From the NCBI GenBank assembly GCA_022844045.1, contig JALHMM010000007.1, positions 1 through 64,000 of the forward strand: DNA of 64,000 nt, written 5' to 3'. A program made the position numbers and the translations under genes. The stretch comes from Reyranellaceae bacterium (GTDB taxonomy: Bacteria > Pseudomonadota > Alphaproteobacteria > Reyranellales > Reyranellaceae). This document shows, piece after piece, positions 40,303-49,044 of the stretch (position 1 is its first letter; every line of letters starts with the position of its first letter). Below the pieces are notes generated by a model. It was not told the DNA's origin. It saw nothing but the letters and a program-made list of their open reading frames with translations, and did not search any database.

Positions 40303-41181
40303 TCAGGGGACTGGCGAGACGCCCACGGTCCTCGGCCAGCTGACCTGCTGCGCGAGCCTGCGCAGACGCTCGAGCCGTGTCGACTCCAACCGTTCCGACC
40401 AGACGAGACCAATACGGCGCTCGGCCGGCAATTCCCTCAACGACAGCAACGCGCAGCCCGGCCGCGCCAGTGACGCCGGAACGAAACAAGCGCCAACCCC
40501 CGCAGCCACGGCGGCGATGGCCGCTTCGTCGTCCATGGTGCGCAGCGCCACCCTCGGCCGGGCGCCATGGGCGGCAAACGTTCGCCGCGCTGTCTCGTGC
40601 TCGGGGCAATGCGGGCGGGTGACGAAGGGCTCGCGCGCGAGATCGGCAATCGCGCAACGACGCTTGGCGGCGAGCTTGTGACCCTCGGCCAACGCAATGC
40701 GGAACGGGTCACGGAACAGGGTGACCGCGCGGATGTCGCCGGCCGCCACTGGCAATAGCGCCGCATCAAGGCGGCCGCGCCGCAGTCTCTCGCGCAGGAC
40801 CTCGGGTGTAGCCTGTACTGCCTCGACGTCGAAGCCGCCGGCCTCGCAGGACGCCAGCCAAGCCGCGACGGGCCTCGCCGGCAGGGAGGGGATGATGCCC
40901 AACCGCGCCGCCAGGCGCTGCGGCGGGCGGCGCGCATCGCTCTCGGCCGCCGCCCACTCTGCCAGCATCGAGCGGGCGCGGGGCAGGAAGCGTTCGCCCG
41001 CTTCGGTCAGCCGCACGCGCCCCTGACGCTCGAACAGGCGCGCGCCCAGCAGCTCCTCAAGCCGCGCGATGCCTGTCGACAGGGTCGGTTGGGTGACGTG
41101 CACGCGCGCCGCCGCCGCGGTGAAGGCGCCGGCCTCGGCGACGGCCAGAAAGTAGCGGACGAAGGCGAGATTCATTGCCAT
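40303..41181 (-). CDS. LysR-family transcriptional regulator
   Basis: A 292-residue regulator. The N-terminal helix-turn-helix is FTAAAARVHVTQPTLSTGIARLEELLGARLF within residues 19-51; the rest is the periplasmic-binding-like effector domain. LysR proteins usually control a divergent neighbour, here the thioesterase and crotonase genes at 41269 onward, 87 bases away. I found no clear T-N11-A box. The co-inducer is unknown. Confidence 0.9.
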   Translation of the reverse strand: MAMNLAFVRYFLAVAEAGAFTAAAARVHVTQPTLSTGIARLEELLGARLFERQGRVRLTEAGERFLPRARSMLAEWAAAESDARRPPQRLAARLGIIPSLPARPVAAWLASCEAGGFDVEAVQATPEVLRERLRRGRLDAALLPVAAGDIRAVTLFRDPFRIALAEGHKLAAKRRCAIADLAREPFVTRPHCPEHETARRTFAAHGARPRVALRTMDDEAAIAAVAAGVGACFVPASLARPGCALLSLRELPAERRIGLVWSERLESTRLERLRRLAQQVSWPRTVGVSPVP

Positions 41182-41268
41182 TGAGTATGACTATGGGCCA
41201 CACAGAAACAATCAATTTTCGCTATTGACCTCGTTGGCCTAGCGTCATTCGGCGAGGAGGGGCCGGAC

Positions 41269-41688
41269 ATGGAAACCGAGACCTTGCGGTTCATGGTGCA
41301 GGCCTGGGAGTGCGATCACCTCGGCCACGTCAACGTACGCTCGTATATGGGTTGGCTGGCCGATGCGGCCTTCGTCCTGGTCGGCCCGCTGGGCATGGGC
41401 GCGCGCGAGGCGGCGCGCAACGGCGTCAGCATGGTGGCGGCGCATGCCGAGCTCGACTTCGCTGGTGAGCTCAACGGCGGCGATGTCGTGGTGGCGCGCA
41501 GCCGGATCGAGGAACTGGGCGAGCGCAAGATCGTCTTCCGCCATCGCTTCGAGCGGTTGGAAGATGGTCGTGCCATCCTCGCCGGCAAGCTGATGACGGT
41601 GTGCATGGACCTCAAGACCCGGCGCGCCGTGCCATGGCCGCCGGCGTTCGTGGTGGCCGCACGGGCGCAAATGGGGCAAGCGGCGTGA
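41269..41688 (+). CDS. Hotdog-fold acyl-CoA thioesterase (4HBT family)
   Basis: The 139 residues have the hotdog core: VQAWECDHLGHVNVRSYMGW (active-site Asp/His with the central helix), a Gly-rich strand SRIEELGERKIVFRHRF, and DGRAILAGKLMTVCMDLKT. This is the YbgC/4HBT pattern, hydrolysing acyl-CoA esters. GAGGAGG precedes the ATG. It lies upstream of an enoyl-CoA hydratase with a 53-base gap, so the two are probably one acyl-CoA catabolic unit controlled by the divergent LysR. Confidence 0.88.
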   Translation: METETLRFMVQAWECDHLGHVNVRSYMGWLADAAFVLVGPLGMGAREAARNGVSMVAAHAELDFAGELNGGDVVVARSRIEELGERKIVFRHRFERLEDGRAILAGKLMTVCMDLKTRRAVPWPPAFVVAARAQMGQAA

Positions 41689-41741
41689 GCTCGATGATGC
41701 CGTGTGAGCGGGATGCTCGCGAACCGTGAAGGAATTGGACG

Positions 41742-42539
41742 ATGCCGTGGACCGTTGAACGCAAGCACGACCATGTCGCGGTCGTGACGATGAACACCAA
41801 CAAGGTCAATGCGCAGAACCCGGCGTTCTTCGCCGATCTTCATGCGGCCTTCGATCAGCTCGAGGCGAAGTTCAGCGATTGCGCCGTGGTTCTCACCGGC
41901 ACCGGTGCGGTCTTCTCGGCCGGTCTCGACTTCGATCACCACTTCCCGATGTTCGCGCGTCGATCCTTGAAGGAGATCGACGCGTGGTTCGAGAGTTATC
42001 GGACCACCAATCTCCGTCTCTTCACCTATCCGCGTCCGACCGTGGCGGCGGTCAATGGACACGCCTATGCCGGCGGATTCATCACCGCCATCGGCTGCGA
42101 CCATCGCGTCGCCGCGCAAGGAGCGCTGCAGTTCTCGTTGAACGAGGTGCCGATCGGCATCCCGATGCCGGCCACCTATGTCGAGATCATCAAGTACGCC
42201 CTCGGAACGCCGGCCGCCGCCGAGCTCACGCTCTTCGGACAAGTCTACGACCTGGCGGCGGCGCAGCGTATGGGCGTCGTGCACAGGACGGTCGCGCTGG
42301 GCGAGCTGCTGGACGCCGCCATCGCCTGGGCAGCCCTGGTGCCGCCCGGCTGCTACCCGGCCTATGCGTTTTCCAAGCGTGCCCTGCAGGCGACGACGAT
42401 GGCGGCCATCGATGCCGCCGCGCGGCTTGACCGGGACTGGCTGTCACGCGGCATGTCGGATCCCGGCAGCCTGCGTGCGCACGCGCGCCGATATCGCGAG
42501 TTGAAGGGAAGGGACATCACATGGGCGCTGCCCGGGTGA
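41742..42539 (+). CDS. Enoyl-CoA hydratase/isomerase family protein
   Basis: A crotonase-fold protein of 265 residues. The CoA-pocket strand [10 protein letters not shown] and oxyanion motif [20 protein letters not shown] are present. At the positions where classical hydratases have two glutamates I see [14 protein letters not shown], so one acidic residue (Glu in NEV) is kept; the second is not obvious, so isomerase or hydrolase activity is also possible. AAGGA upstream. Next to a thioesterase and isovaleryl-CoA dehydrogenase. Confidence 0.87.
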   Translation: MPWTVERKHDHVAVVTMNTNKVNAQNPAFFADLHAAFDQLEAKFSDCAVVLTGTGAVFSAGLDFDHHFPMFARRSLKEIDAWFESYRTTNLRLFTYPRPTVAAVNGHAYAGGFITAIGCDHRVAAQGALQFSLNEVPIGIPMPATYVEIIKYALGTPAAAELTLFGQVYDLAAAQRMGVVHRTVALGELLDAAIAWAALVPPGCYPAYAFSKRALQATTMAAIDAAARLDRDWLSRGMSDPGSLRAHARRYRELKGRDITWALPG

Positions 42540-42548
42540 GCCTCCTTT

Positions 42549-42578
42549 TCCGTCTCTCCGCCTTCGCGGGGAGAAGGA
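42549..42578. repeat. Remnant of a family A variant palindromic repeat
   Basis: CCGTCTCTCCGCCTTCGCGGGGAGAAGG matches the end hairpin of copy 2 (31961-32115) but the rest of the element is missing. It lies in the gap between the crotonase and dehydrogenase genes. Confidence 0.5.
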
Positions 42579-42624
42579 CCGCAGCTATGATCAGACCCTA
42601 GCGAACCAAGGAAACGCCCCGACC

Positions 42625-43797
42625 ATGATTCCCAACCGCATGCCGCCCTTCGACTTCATGCTGGGCGAGACCGCCGATGCGATCCGCGAGACGGTGCAGC
42701 GCTTCACAGCAGACGAGGTGGCGCCGATCGCCAACGAGCTCGACAAGACCGACCGCTTTCCGCGCGAGCTATGGCCCAGGATGGGCGCGCTGGGTCTGCT
42801 CGGCATCACGGTCGAGGAGGAGTATGGCGGCTCGGGCCTGGGCTATCTCGAGCAGGCGATCGCGGTCGAGGAAATCAGCCGAGGTTCGGCGGCGGTGGGC
42901 CTGAGCTATGGCGCGCATTCCAACCTCTGCGTCAACCAGATCCGCCGCAACGGCAGCGACGACATCAAGAAGCGCTATCTGCCCAAGCTGATCTCCGGCG
43001 AGCATGTCGGCAGCCTGGCGATGAGCGAGGCCGAGGCCGGTTCGGACGTGGTGTCGATGAAGCTGCGCGCCGAGAAGAAGGGCGATCGTTACATCCTCAA
43101 CGGCACAAAGATGTGGATCACCAATAGCCCCGACGCGCAGGTGATCGTGGTCTACGCCAAGACCGATCCGGCGGCGGGACCGCGCGGCATGACGACCTTC
43201 GTCGTCGAGACTGGCTTCAAGGGATTCAAGGTGGCGCAGAAGCTCGACAAGATGGGCATGCGGGGATCCTCGACCGGCGAGCTGGTGTTTGAGGATGTCG
43301 AGATTCCCGAGGAGAACGTGCTGGGCCAGGTCGGCAAGGGCGTCAACGTGCTGATGTCCGGCCTCGACTACGAGCGCGCCGTGCTCGCCGCCGGCCCGCT
43401 GGGCATCATGCAGAGCTGCATGGACGTGGTCGTGCCCTACATCCATGAGCGCAAGCAGTTCGGCCAGCCGATCGGCACCTTCCAGCTGATTCAGGGCAAG
43501 ATCGCCGACATGTACACGGTCATGAACGCGGCGCGTGCCTACGTCTACGCGGTCAACCGGGCTTGCGACGCCGGCAAGACCACGCGCAAGGACGCCGCCG
43601 GCGCGATCCTCTACGCCGCCGAGAAGGCGACCCTGATCGCGCTCGACGCCATCCAGATCCTGGGCGGCAACGGCTACATCAACGACTATCCGACCGGCCG
43701 CTTCCTGCGCGACGCCAAGCTCTACGAGATCGGCGCCGGCACCTCGGAGATCCGCCGCTGGCTGATCGGCCGCGAGCTGTTCGAGGAGACGGCCTGA
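42625..43797 (+). CDS. ivd: Isovaleryl-CoA dehydrogenase-type acyl-CoA dehydrogenase
   Basis: FAD enzyme oxidising isovaleryl-CoA in leucine breakdown and passing electrons to ETF. The 390 residues show [39 protein letters not shown], and the catalytic Glu250 in [17 protein letters not shown], the position used by isovaleryl-CoA dehydrogenases rather than the later Glu of other ACADs; [20 protein letters not shown] closes the family match. The usual partners (mccA, mccB, hmgL) are not in the window. Confidence 0.92.
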   Translation: MIPNRMPPFDFMLGETADAIRETVQRFTADEVAPIANELDKTDRFPRELWPRMGALGLLGITVEEEYGGSGLGYLEQAIAVEEISRGSAAVGLSYGAHSNLCVNQIRRNGSDDIKKRYLPKLISGEHVGSLAMSEAEAGSDVVSMKLRAEKKGDRYILNGTKMWITNSPDAQVIVVYAKTDPAAGPRGMTTFVVETGFKGFKVAQKLDKMGMRGSSTGELVFEDVEIPEENVLGQVGKGVNVLMSGLDYERAVLAAGPLGIMQSCMDVVVPYIHERKQFGQPIGTFQLIQGKIADMYTVMNAARAYVYAVNRACDAGKTTRKDAAGAILYAAEKATLIALDAIQILGGNGYINDYPTGRFLRDAKLYEIGAGTSEIRRWLIGRELFEETA

Positions 43798-43798
43798 G

Positions 43799-44293
43799 CT
43801 AAGCGTCCGACGCGCCGCCGCTGGCTTGGCTGAGCAGCATGCCCAGCCGCAGGCCCATGGCGATATCGTCCTCCTGGCCAAAGCCCTGGTAGGCGATATC
43901 GCCGTCACGATCGATGAGCACGGTCGAGGGCGTGCCCTGGAAGCGATAAGCCCGCATCGTCAGCGGAATGGGGTCGTTCTCGCCGGCCATGTCGACGCCC
44001 ACGGGAAACGTGATGCCGTACTCGTGGATGAACGCTTCCAGCGATACCGGCGTCATCGCGGCGTGATGCTCGAACACCGTGTGCAGGCCGATGACGGCGA
44101 GGTCGGTCCGCTGGAGCATGGTCGCGATCTTGCGCGCCTGCGGAATCGCATGCGCGACACATCCAGGGCAGAGCATCTGGAAGCTGTGCAGCAGGACCGG
44201 CCGGCCGCGCAGCCCCGCGAGCGTGATCGGCGCCGTGGTGTTGAACCAGTGCGAGACCAGCAACTCGGGGGCGGCTTGTCGCGTTTGCTCCAT
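43799..44293 (-). CDS. Redoxin (AhpC/TlpA-like) domain protein with CPGC motif
   Basis: A 164-residue thioredoxin-fold protein without a signal peptide. The active site is SFQMLCPGCVAHAIPQ (Cys42 and Cys45), followed by VFEHHAAMTPVSLEAFIHEYG and FQGTPSTVLIDRDGDIAYQG with the conserved cis-proline. It resembles peroxiredoxin/TlpA-type proteins. GAGGAG precedes ATG 44293. Last gene of the minus-strand set with the kinase and MarR genes, 14 bases after the kinase gene. Confidence 0.85.
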   Translation of the reverse strand: MEQTRQAAPELLVSHWFNTTAPITLAGLRGRPVLLHSFQMLCPGCVAHAIPQARKIATMLQRTDLAVIGLHTVFEHHAAMTPVSLEAFIHEYGITFPVGVDMAGENDPIPLTMRAYRFQGTPSTVLIDRDGDIAYQGFGQEDDIAMGLRLGMLLSQASGGASDA

Positions 44294-44307
44294 CGTCTTG
44301 CTCCTCG

Positions 44308-44799
44308 TCAAACGCGGACGCCATCGAGCGCGGCGAGTTCGGCCGCGCTCGGCGGCTGCCAGATCGACTCTATGCCATCGAACATAGAGCGTGTGACGGT
44401 GAGGCGATAGGTTTCGCCCTTGCGCTCGTTGCGCTCGGTGACCCGCCGCCAACGCTCCACCGGATCGACATCGACATAGTGGAGTCGCACCGGCACGCCG
44501 GCATCGCGCGCCATCTGCGCGAAGTGCGCCCGGTCGGCTGTACGTAGGAACGACAGGTCGAACACGATGGGCGTACCGCGACGCGCGGTCTGCAGCGCCA
44601 TGGCTGCGATCAGATCCTCGCAGCGGCGCACGCGGGTCGAGATCCAGCGCCAATCCATCGGCTGCGGGGCATCCGGGCCGTAGAGGCTCACCATCCACTC
44701 GTCGATCGAGAAATGGACGGCGCCCAAGGTCTTGCTGAGCTTGAGCGCGTAGGTCGTCTTGCCGGCGCCGGTGGAGCCGCAGATCAGGTGCAGGGTCAT
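44308..44799 (-). CDS. P-loop kinase/ATPase of the zeta/AAA_33 type
   Basis: A 163-residue P-loop protein. Walker A is CGSTGAGKTTYALKLSK near the N terminus; then FSIDEWMVSLYG with an acidic residue where zeta-toxin-like kinases bind substrate, VFDLSFLRTADR, and HYVDVDPVERWRRVTERN, a LID-like basic segment. The family phosphorylates small molecules or nucleotides; a toxin role is unproven. ATG 44799 overlaps the marR stop by one base; a GTG at 44802 is also possible. Confidence 0.83.
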   Translation of the reverse strand: MTLHLICGSTGAGKTTYALKLSKTLGAVHFSIDEWMVSLYGPDAPQPMDWRWISTRVRRCEDLIAAMALQTARRGTPIVFDLSFLRTADRAHFAQMARDAGVPVRLHYVDVDPVERWRRVTERNERKGETYRLTVTRSMFDGIESIWQPPSAAELAALDGVRV

Positions 44800-45245
44800 C
44801 ACACGAGTTCCCCGGGCTGGCCCGCCGTGAGGCGGGCGAGCAGGGACGCCAGGGTGGCGATCTCCGCCTCGCTCCAGCGGTCGCGGAAGACGTCGGCGGC
44901 CATGCGCTCGAGCGAGGCGCGGGCGTCGATGATCGTCCGGCGGCCGGCATCCGTCAGCACGACATAGGCGAGTCGCGCATCGCGTGGGTTCGCCTCCCGG
45001 CCGACCATGCCGATCTTTTCCAGCGGCGCGGTCATGCGCGTTACGGTCGAGGGGCTGACGCTCAGCCGCTTGGCTAGGTCGACCCGGCTCAGGCGGTTCA
45101 GTGGCGCGCGTTCGAGATGCATCAGCAGCAGTGTGTCGTTCAGGCCCAGGCCGTGGATCGAGCCCAGGCCACGGCCGAAACGCTCGGCAATGCCAGCATG
45201 GGCCGCCAGCAGATGCATGACGGCGGCGTAGGATGGGGTGGTCAT
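44799..45245 (-). CDS. MarR-family transcriptional regulator (probable leaderless mRNA)
   Basis: A 148-residue regulator. The winged helix is NRLSRVDLAKRLSVSPSTVT then RMTAPLEKIGMVGREANPRD, with the wing and DARLAYVVLTDAGRR. MarR proteins repress detoxification or redox genes and their own operon. The start has no SD: only AGCGC separates the TATATA box from the ATG. The operon includes the kinase and redoxin genes. Confidence 0.9.
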   Translation of the reverse strand: MTTPSYAAVMHLLAAHAGIAERFGRGLGSIHGLGLNDTLLLMHLERAPLNRLSRVDLAKRLSVSPSTVTRMTAPLEKIGMVGREANPRDARLAYVVLTDAGRRTIIDARASLERMAADVFRDRWSEAEIATLASLLARLTAGQPGELV

Positions 45246-45250
45246 GCGCT

Positions 45251-45290
45251 TATATAGGCCAATATGTTTCCGTATGCAAGTATATCGGAA
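45251..45290 (-). promoter_or_regulatory. marR promoter and palindromic operator
   Basis: On the minus strand, -35 TTGCAT (45279-45274), 17-base spacer, -10 TATATA (45256-45251). A 23-base interrupted palindrome TTCCG-N13-CGGAA (45268-45290) covers the -35. Direct copies TTATATAGGCC (45250) and TTATATAGACC (45291) flank it. The predicted transcript start falls on the marR ATG. Promoter, operator and autorepression are inferred. Confidence 0.6.
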
Positions 45291-45401
45291 TTATATAGAC
45301 CCGACCTGTTGCTGCCACCTTCTCAAACCATCTCATTCTGAGGACGACGACCCCGCTAGAGTGCGACTCGAAAACACCGCCACCAACAACGGCCTGCCCC
45401 A

Positions 45402-46097
45402 ATGACCCTCAAGCTCTACACCCTTCGCATCGCCGATGGTCGCGAGCCCAGCCCGTTCGTCTGGCGTGCGCGCATGGCGTTGGCGCACAAGGGCTTGGCG
45501 GTCGAGCGCGTGCCGATCGGCTATGGCGAGAAGGACAGGCTGGCCTTCTCCGGCCAGGGCCTGGTGCCGGTGCTGGTCGACGGCGAGCGCTGGGTCAACG
45601 ATAGCTGGGCGATCGCGCAATACCTTGAGGACACCTACCCAGACCGGCCGACGTTGTTCGGCGGCGCCAAGGGCCGGGCGATGGCGCTGTTCATCAATCG
45701 TTGGGCCGATGTCGAGACCTTGGGCGCCTTGCGCCTGCTGTTGTGGCCCGCCACCTGGGATCACATCCCGACGGTCGACCAGGCCTATTTCCGCGCTGAT
45801 CGCGAGAAGAAGGCCGGCATGACTTTGGAGGCGATGCGGGCCGAGCCGGAAGGGAAGATCGCCGCCTTCCGCCGGGTGCTGGAGCCGGCACGGCAGACGC
45901 TCGTGCGCCAGTCCTATCTCTGCGGCGACAAGCCGGGCTACGCCGATTACTGCCTGTTCGGCGGCCTCATGTGGGGCAAGACGGTCTCGCCGCACCGCCT
46001 GCTGGCGGCCGACGACCCGGTGTATCGCTGGCGCGCCGACCTGCTGGCCGCGTTCGACGGCATGGCCAGCGCCGATCCCGGCTACCCGGTTGACTGA
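45402..46097 (+). CDS. Glutathione S-transferase family protein
   Basis: A 231-residue GST-fold protein. The thioredoxin-like N domain has SPFVWRARMALAHKGL and the glutathione-site GLVPVLVDGERWVNDSWAIA with the Val-Pro-Val and Asp-Ser pair; the all-helical C domain includes CGDKPGYADYCLFGGLMWGK. The substrate is unknown. No clear SD before ATG 45402. It is divergent to marR with 156 bases between, so the shared region could regulate both. Confidence 0.87.
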   Translation: MTLKLYTLRIADGREPSPFVWRARMALAHKGLAVERVPIGYGEKDRLAFSGQGLVPVLVDGERWVNDSWAIAQYLEDTYPDRPTLFGGAKGRAMALFINRWADVETLGALRLLLWPATWDHIPTVDQAYFRADREKKAGMTLEAMRAEPEGKIAAFRRVLEPARQTLVRQSYLCGDKPGYADYCLFGGLMWGKTVSPHRLLAADDPVYRWRADLLAAFDGMASADPGYPVD

Positions 46098-46118
46098 TCG
46101 TTCACGGTGTGAATTAAA
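46090..46118 (+). promoter_or_regulatory. Candidate TetR-gene promoter with small inverted repeat
   Basis: TTGACT (46090-46095), 17 bases, ATTAAA (46113-46118, a weak -10). The spacer holds TTCAC-GGT-GTGAA (46101-46113), a short perfect inverted repeat that could be an operator. The -35 overlaps the end of the GST gene. Confidence 0.35.
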
Positions 46119-46123
46119 GAGCC

Positions 46124-46765
46124 GTGCCCAAGATCCTTTCCGCCGAGGACATTCAGGATTTCCGCGCCGAGCTTTGCCGCGTGGCGACCGAGCGCTTCGC
46201 CCGCTATGGCTATGACGGCGTGACCATGCGCCAGCTCGCCGACGATCTCGGCTGCAGCCCCAAGACGCCGTACCGCTACTTCAAGGACAAGGACGAGATC
46301 CTGGCGGCGGTGCGCGCCGATGCCTTCCGCCGCTTCGCTGACGCGCTCGAGACCGAGGCGAAGTTGCATCCCGAACCGGTCGCGCGCGCTCGCGCCGTGG
46401 GCCAAGCCTATCTCGACTTCGCGTTGGCCAATCCGGCGGCCTACCGCATCATGTTCGATGTCCATCGCGCCGAGGACACCGAGCATCCAGAGCTGGCGCG
46501 GGAAGCGGCCCGCGCGCGTGTGTTCATCACACGCCAGGCCGAGGACTTGGCCACGGTCGGGCTGGTCCAGGGCGATCCGCATGTCGTCGGTTATGCTATG
46601 TGGGCGGCGGTGCATGGTCTGGTCGTGCTGCGGCTGGCCGGCTTCCTCGCCGACGAGGCAGGCTTCCGCGACCTGCATGCCGAGACCATGCGCCTGATCG
46701 CGCGCGGCGCGCGGGCGAGCAAGGACGATACTCGCAAGACCGCCAGCGGTAGGAGGAAGCGTTGA
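46124..46765 (+). CDS. TetR-family transcriptional regulator
   Basis: A 213-residue regulator with GTG start. The DNA-binding domain lies in the first 60 residues: ERFARYGYDGVTMRQLADDL and GCSPKTPYRYFKDKDEILAA, the TetR helix-turn-helix pattern. The C domain (LDFALANPAAYRIMFDVHR) matches the TetR_C group acting on lipid or acyl-CoA genes. Its stop overlaps the TTG start of the acyl-CoA ligase by two bases, so it probably controls that gene and itself. Confidence 0.91.
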   Translation: MPKILSAEDIQDFRAELCRVATERFARYGYDGVTMRQLADDLGCSPKTPYRYFKDKDEILAAVRADAFRRFADALETEAKLHPEPVARARAVGQAYLDFALANPAAYRIMFDVHRAEDTEHPELAREAARARVFITRQAEDLATVGLVQGDPHVVGYAMWAAVHGLVVLRLAGFLADEAGFRDLHAETMRLIARGARASKDDTRKTASGRRKR

Positions 46766-48294
46766 GCCGCATCATCTCGGGTGAACGCGAACGTTCGCAT
46801 GTCGCGCTCGCGGCGCGTGCCGCGCGTGCCGCCGGTGCGCTCAAGGCGCTGGGCGTGGGCGAGGACGATTCGATCGCGCTGCTACTGCGCAACGACTTCG
46901 AGCTGTTCGAGGTCAACATGGCGGCCTCGTTGCTGGGCGCCTATGCCGTACCACTCAACTGGCATTTCACCGCCGAGGAGGCGGGCTACATCCTGCGCGA
47001 CAGCGCTGCCAAGGCGCTGGTGGCGCACGCCGATCTGCTGGCCAAGGTAAAGGATGCGATCCCGCCCGGCGTGAAGGTGCTCGTGGTCGAGACGCCGCCC
47101 GAGATCGCCGCGGCCTACGGCGTGAGCGCCGAGCAAGCGAAGGCGCCGGCGGGTGCCACGACCTGGGATGCGTTCCTGGCTTCGGCGACGCCGCACACCG
47201 CGCCGCCGCCGGCGTCACGCGGCAGCATGATCTACACCTCGGGCACCACCGGTAAGCCCAAAGGCGTGCGCCGTCAGCCGACGCCACCCGAAGCGCAGCA
47301 ATCGATGATGGAACAGCTCGAGGTGGTCTGGGGTTTGAAGGCCGATCCCAACGCTGTCGTGCTGATGAACGGGCCGATGTACCACTCCGCGCCCGCCGCC
47401 TATGGCATGGTCTCGGCGCGACTAGGCCTCACCATGGTGTTGCAGCCGCGCTTCGAGGCCGAGGACATGCTGCGTCTGATCCAGCGCCACAAGGTCAGCC
47501 ATATGCACATCGTGCCGACCATGTTCGTGCGACTGGCGCGGCTGCCGGACGAGGTGAAACGCCAGTACGACGTGTCCTCGCTGCGCTTCCTCACCCATGG
47601 CGCCGCACCCTGCGCGCCCGCCGTGAAGAAAGCGATGATCGAGTGGTGGGGGCCGGTGATCAACGAGTACTACGGCGCCACCGAGACCGGTGTTGTGGTC
47701 TGGCACAGCTCGGCGGAAGCGCTGCAGAAGCCCGGCACCGTGGGCCGTGTCGTGCCTGGCGGCACCCTGCGCATCGTCGACGAGCAGGGTCGCGACGTGA
47801 AGCAGGGCGACATCGGCGAGATCTATCTCAAGGCGCCGGGCTTGAGCGACTTCACCTACAACAACGACGACGCCAAGCGCCGCGACGTGGCGTTGGGCGA
47901 CCTCGTGACCGTAGGCGATGTCGGCTACATGGATGCCGACGGCTACCTGTTCCTGTGCGATCGCAAGCGCGACATGATCATCTCGGGCGGCGTGAACATC
48001 TATCCGGCCGAGATCGAGTCGGTGCTGATCCAGATGCCCGGCGTGCGGGACTGCGCCGTGTTCGGCATTCCCGACGAGGAGTTCGGCGAAGCGATCTGCG
48101 CCTACGTCCAGCCGGCCGGCGGCGACACGATCGGCGCCAGCGACGTGCGCGCGTACCTTGCGGCGCGGCTGGCGAAGTACAAGATCCCCAAGGTCGTCGA
48201 GTTCACGCCGGAGCTGCCGCGCGAGGACTCGGGCAAGATCTTCAAGCGCAAGCTGCGCCAACCCTACTGGGAGAAGGCGGGCAGGTCCATCTGA
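46762..48294 (+). CDS. Acyl-CoA synthetase / AMP-dependent ligase (TTG start)
   Basis: The 510 residues form an ANL-superfamily ligase: P-loop SMIYTSGTTGKPKGV near 155-169, NEYYGATETGVVVW, the GD/R motif VTVGDVGYMDADGYLFLCDR, hinge, and the C-terminal lysine in DSGKIFKRKLRQPYWEKAG. It activates a carboxylic acid through an acyl-AMP; chain length cannot be told. The start is TTG 46762 with AGGAGG five bases upstream, in overlap with the tetR stop, so coupling to TetR is likely. Confidence 0.92.
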   Translation: MSRIISGERERSHVALAARAARAAGALKALGVGEDDSIALLLRNDFELFEVNMAASLLGAYAVPLNWHFTAEEAGYILRDSAAKALVAHADLLAKVKDAIPPGVKVLVVETPPEIAAAYGVSAEQAKAPAGATTWDAFLASATPHTAPPPASRGSMIYTSGTTGKPKGVRRQPTPPEAQQSMMEQLEVVWGLKADPNAVVLMNGPMYHSAPAAYGMVSARLGLTMVLQPRFEAEDMLRLIQRHKVSHMHIVPTMFVRLARLPDEVKRQYDVSSLRFLTHGAAPCAPAVKKAMIEWWGPVINEYYGATETGVVVWHSSAEALQKPGTVGRVVPGGTLRIVDEQGRDVKQGDIGEIYLKAPGLSDFTYNNDDAKRRDVALGDLVTVGDVGYMDADGYLFLCDRKRDMIISGGVNIYPAEIESVLIQMPGVRDCAVFGIPDEEFGEAICAYVQPAGGDTIGASDVRAYLAARLAKYKIPKVVEFTPELPREDSGKIFKRKLRQPYWEKAGRSI

Positions 48295-48329
48295 CTGGGA
48301 CCGCCGGCGGTCCCCGCAAGGAGTCTGTT

Positions 48330-49013
48330 GTGTCGAAGGACGATGACGGCGTCGGCTTCCTTGGCCGCATCAAGGAGAAGCTGATCGACAGCAAGCAGAA
48401 GTGGGCCAGAGACGGCCGATTGTTGACCGGCTCGGCCGATCTGCGGCGCGCCAATCGCCTGCCGCCGGGGCAGCGCCTCGTGCAGAACTGGCCAGTGCTC
48501 GACCTCGGCGTTCAGCCCGACATCCCGACCAATATCTGGCGCATCACCATCGACGGGCTGGTCGAGAATCCCACGGTCTGGAAGTGGGGTGAGTTCACCG
48601 ACGAGCCGATGGTGAAGTATCGCAGCGACATCCATTGTGTCACCGCGTGGTCGCGCTACGACAACGACTGGGAAGGCGTCAGCGCGCGGCACATCCTCGA
48701 CGTGGTCAAGCCCAAGCCCGAAGCGCGGCACGTGATCTTTCATGCCTACGACACCTACACGACCAACGTGCCAATCGAGGCCTTCGATGACGACGACACG
48801 CTGCTGGCGATCAAGTGGCACGGCGAGCCGATCAGTCAGGAGCATGGCGGGCCGGTGCGCGTGGTGATTCCGAAGCTCTATTTCTGGAAGAGCGCGAAGT
48901 GGATCAAGCGCATCGAGTTCAGCGAGATCGACAAGCCGGGCTTCTGGGAAGTGCGCGGCTATCACAACAACGGCGATCCGTGGCTCGAAGAGCGATACGA
49001 TACCGAGACGTGA
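48330..49013 (+). CDS. Sulfite-oxidase-like molybdopterin-dependent oxidoreductase
   Basis: A 227-residue member of the sulfite oxidase Mo-domain family. Visible are NWPVLDLGVQPDIP (start of the fold), DIHCVTAWSRYDNDWEGV with Cys103 as Mo ligand, and GGPVRVVIPKLYFWKSAKWI near the C terminus. No signal or Tat motif is seen, so it is probably cytoplasmic, unlike MsrP. Substrate unknown. GTG 48330 has AAGGAG six bases upstream. Confidence 0.86.
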   Translation: MSKDDDGVGFLGRIKEKLIDSKQKWARDGRLLTGSADLRRANRLPPGQRLVQNWPVLDLGVQPDIPTNIWRITIDGLVENPTVWKWGEFTDEPMVKYRSDIHCVTAWSRYDNDWEGVSARHILDVVKPKPEARHVIFHAYDTYTTNVPIEAFDDDDTLLAIKWHGEPISQEHGGPVRVVIPKLYFWKSAKWIKRIEFSEIDKPGFWEVRGYHNNGDPWLEERYDTET

Positions 49014-49044
49014 GACGCCTCGATGACCTGATGGAGCAAGAACG

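Noticed and set aside
43799-44950. One long 383-codon minus-strand frame joining redoxin and kinase regions
   Set aside because: The part upstream of 44293 is out of frame with the kinase gene and reads as arginine-rich shadow; two separate proteins with their own starts explain it better than a fusion.
44308-45245. Toxin-antitoxin pair (zeta-like kinase with MarR as antitoxin)
   Set aside because: The kinase lacks a recognisable epsilon-type partner and MarR is a normal winged-helix regulator; calling it a toxin system would go beyond the sequence.
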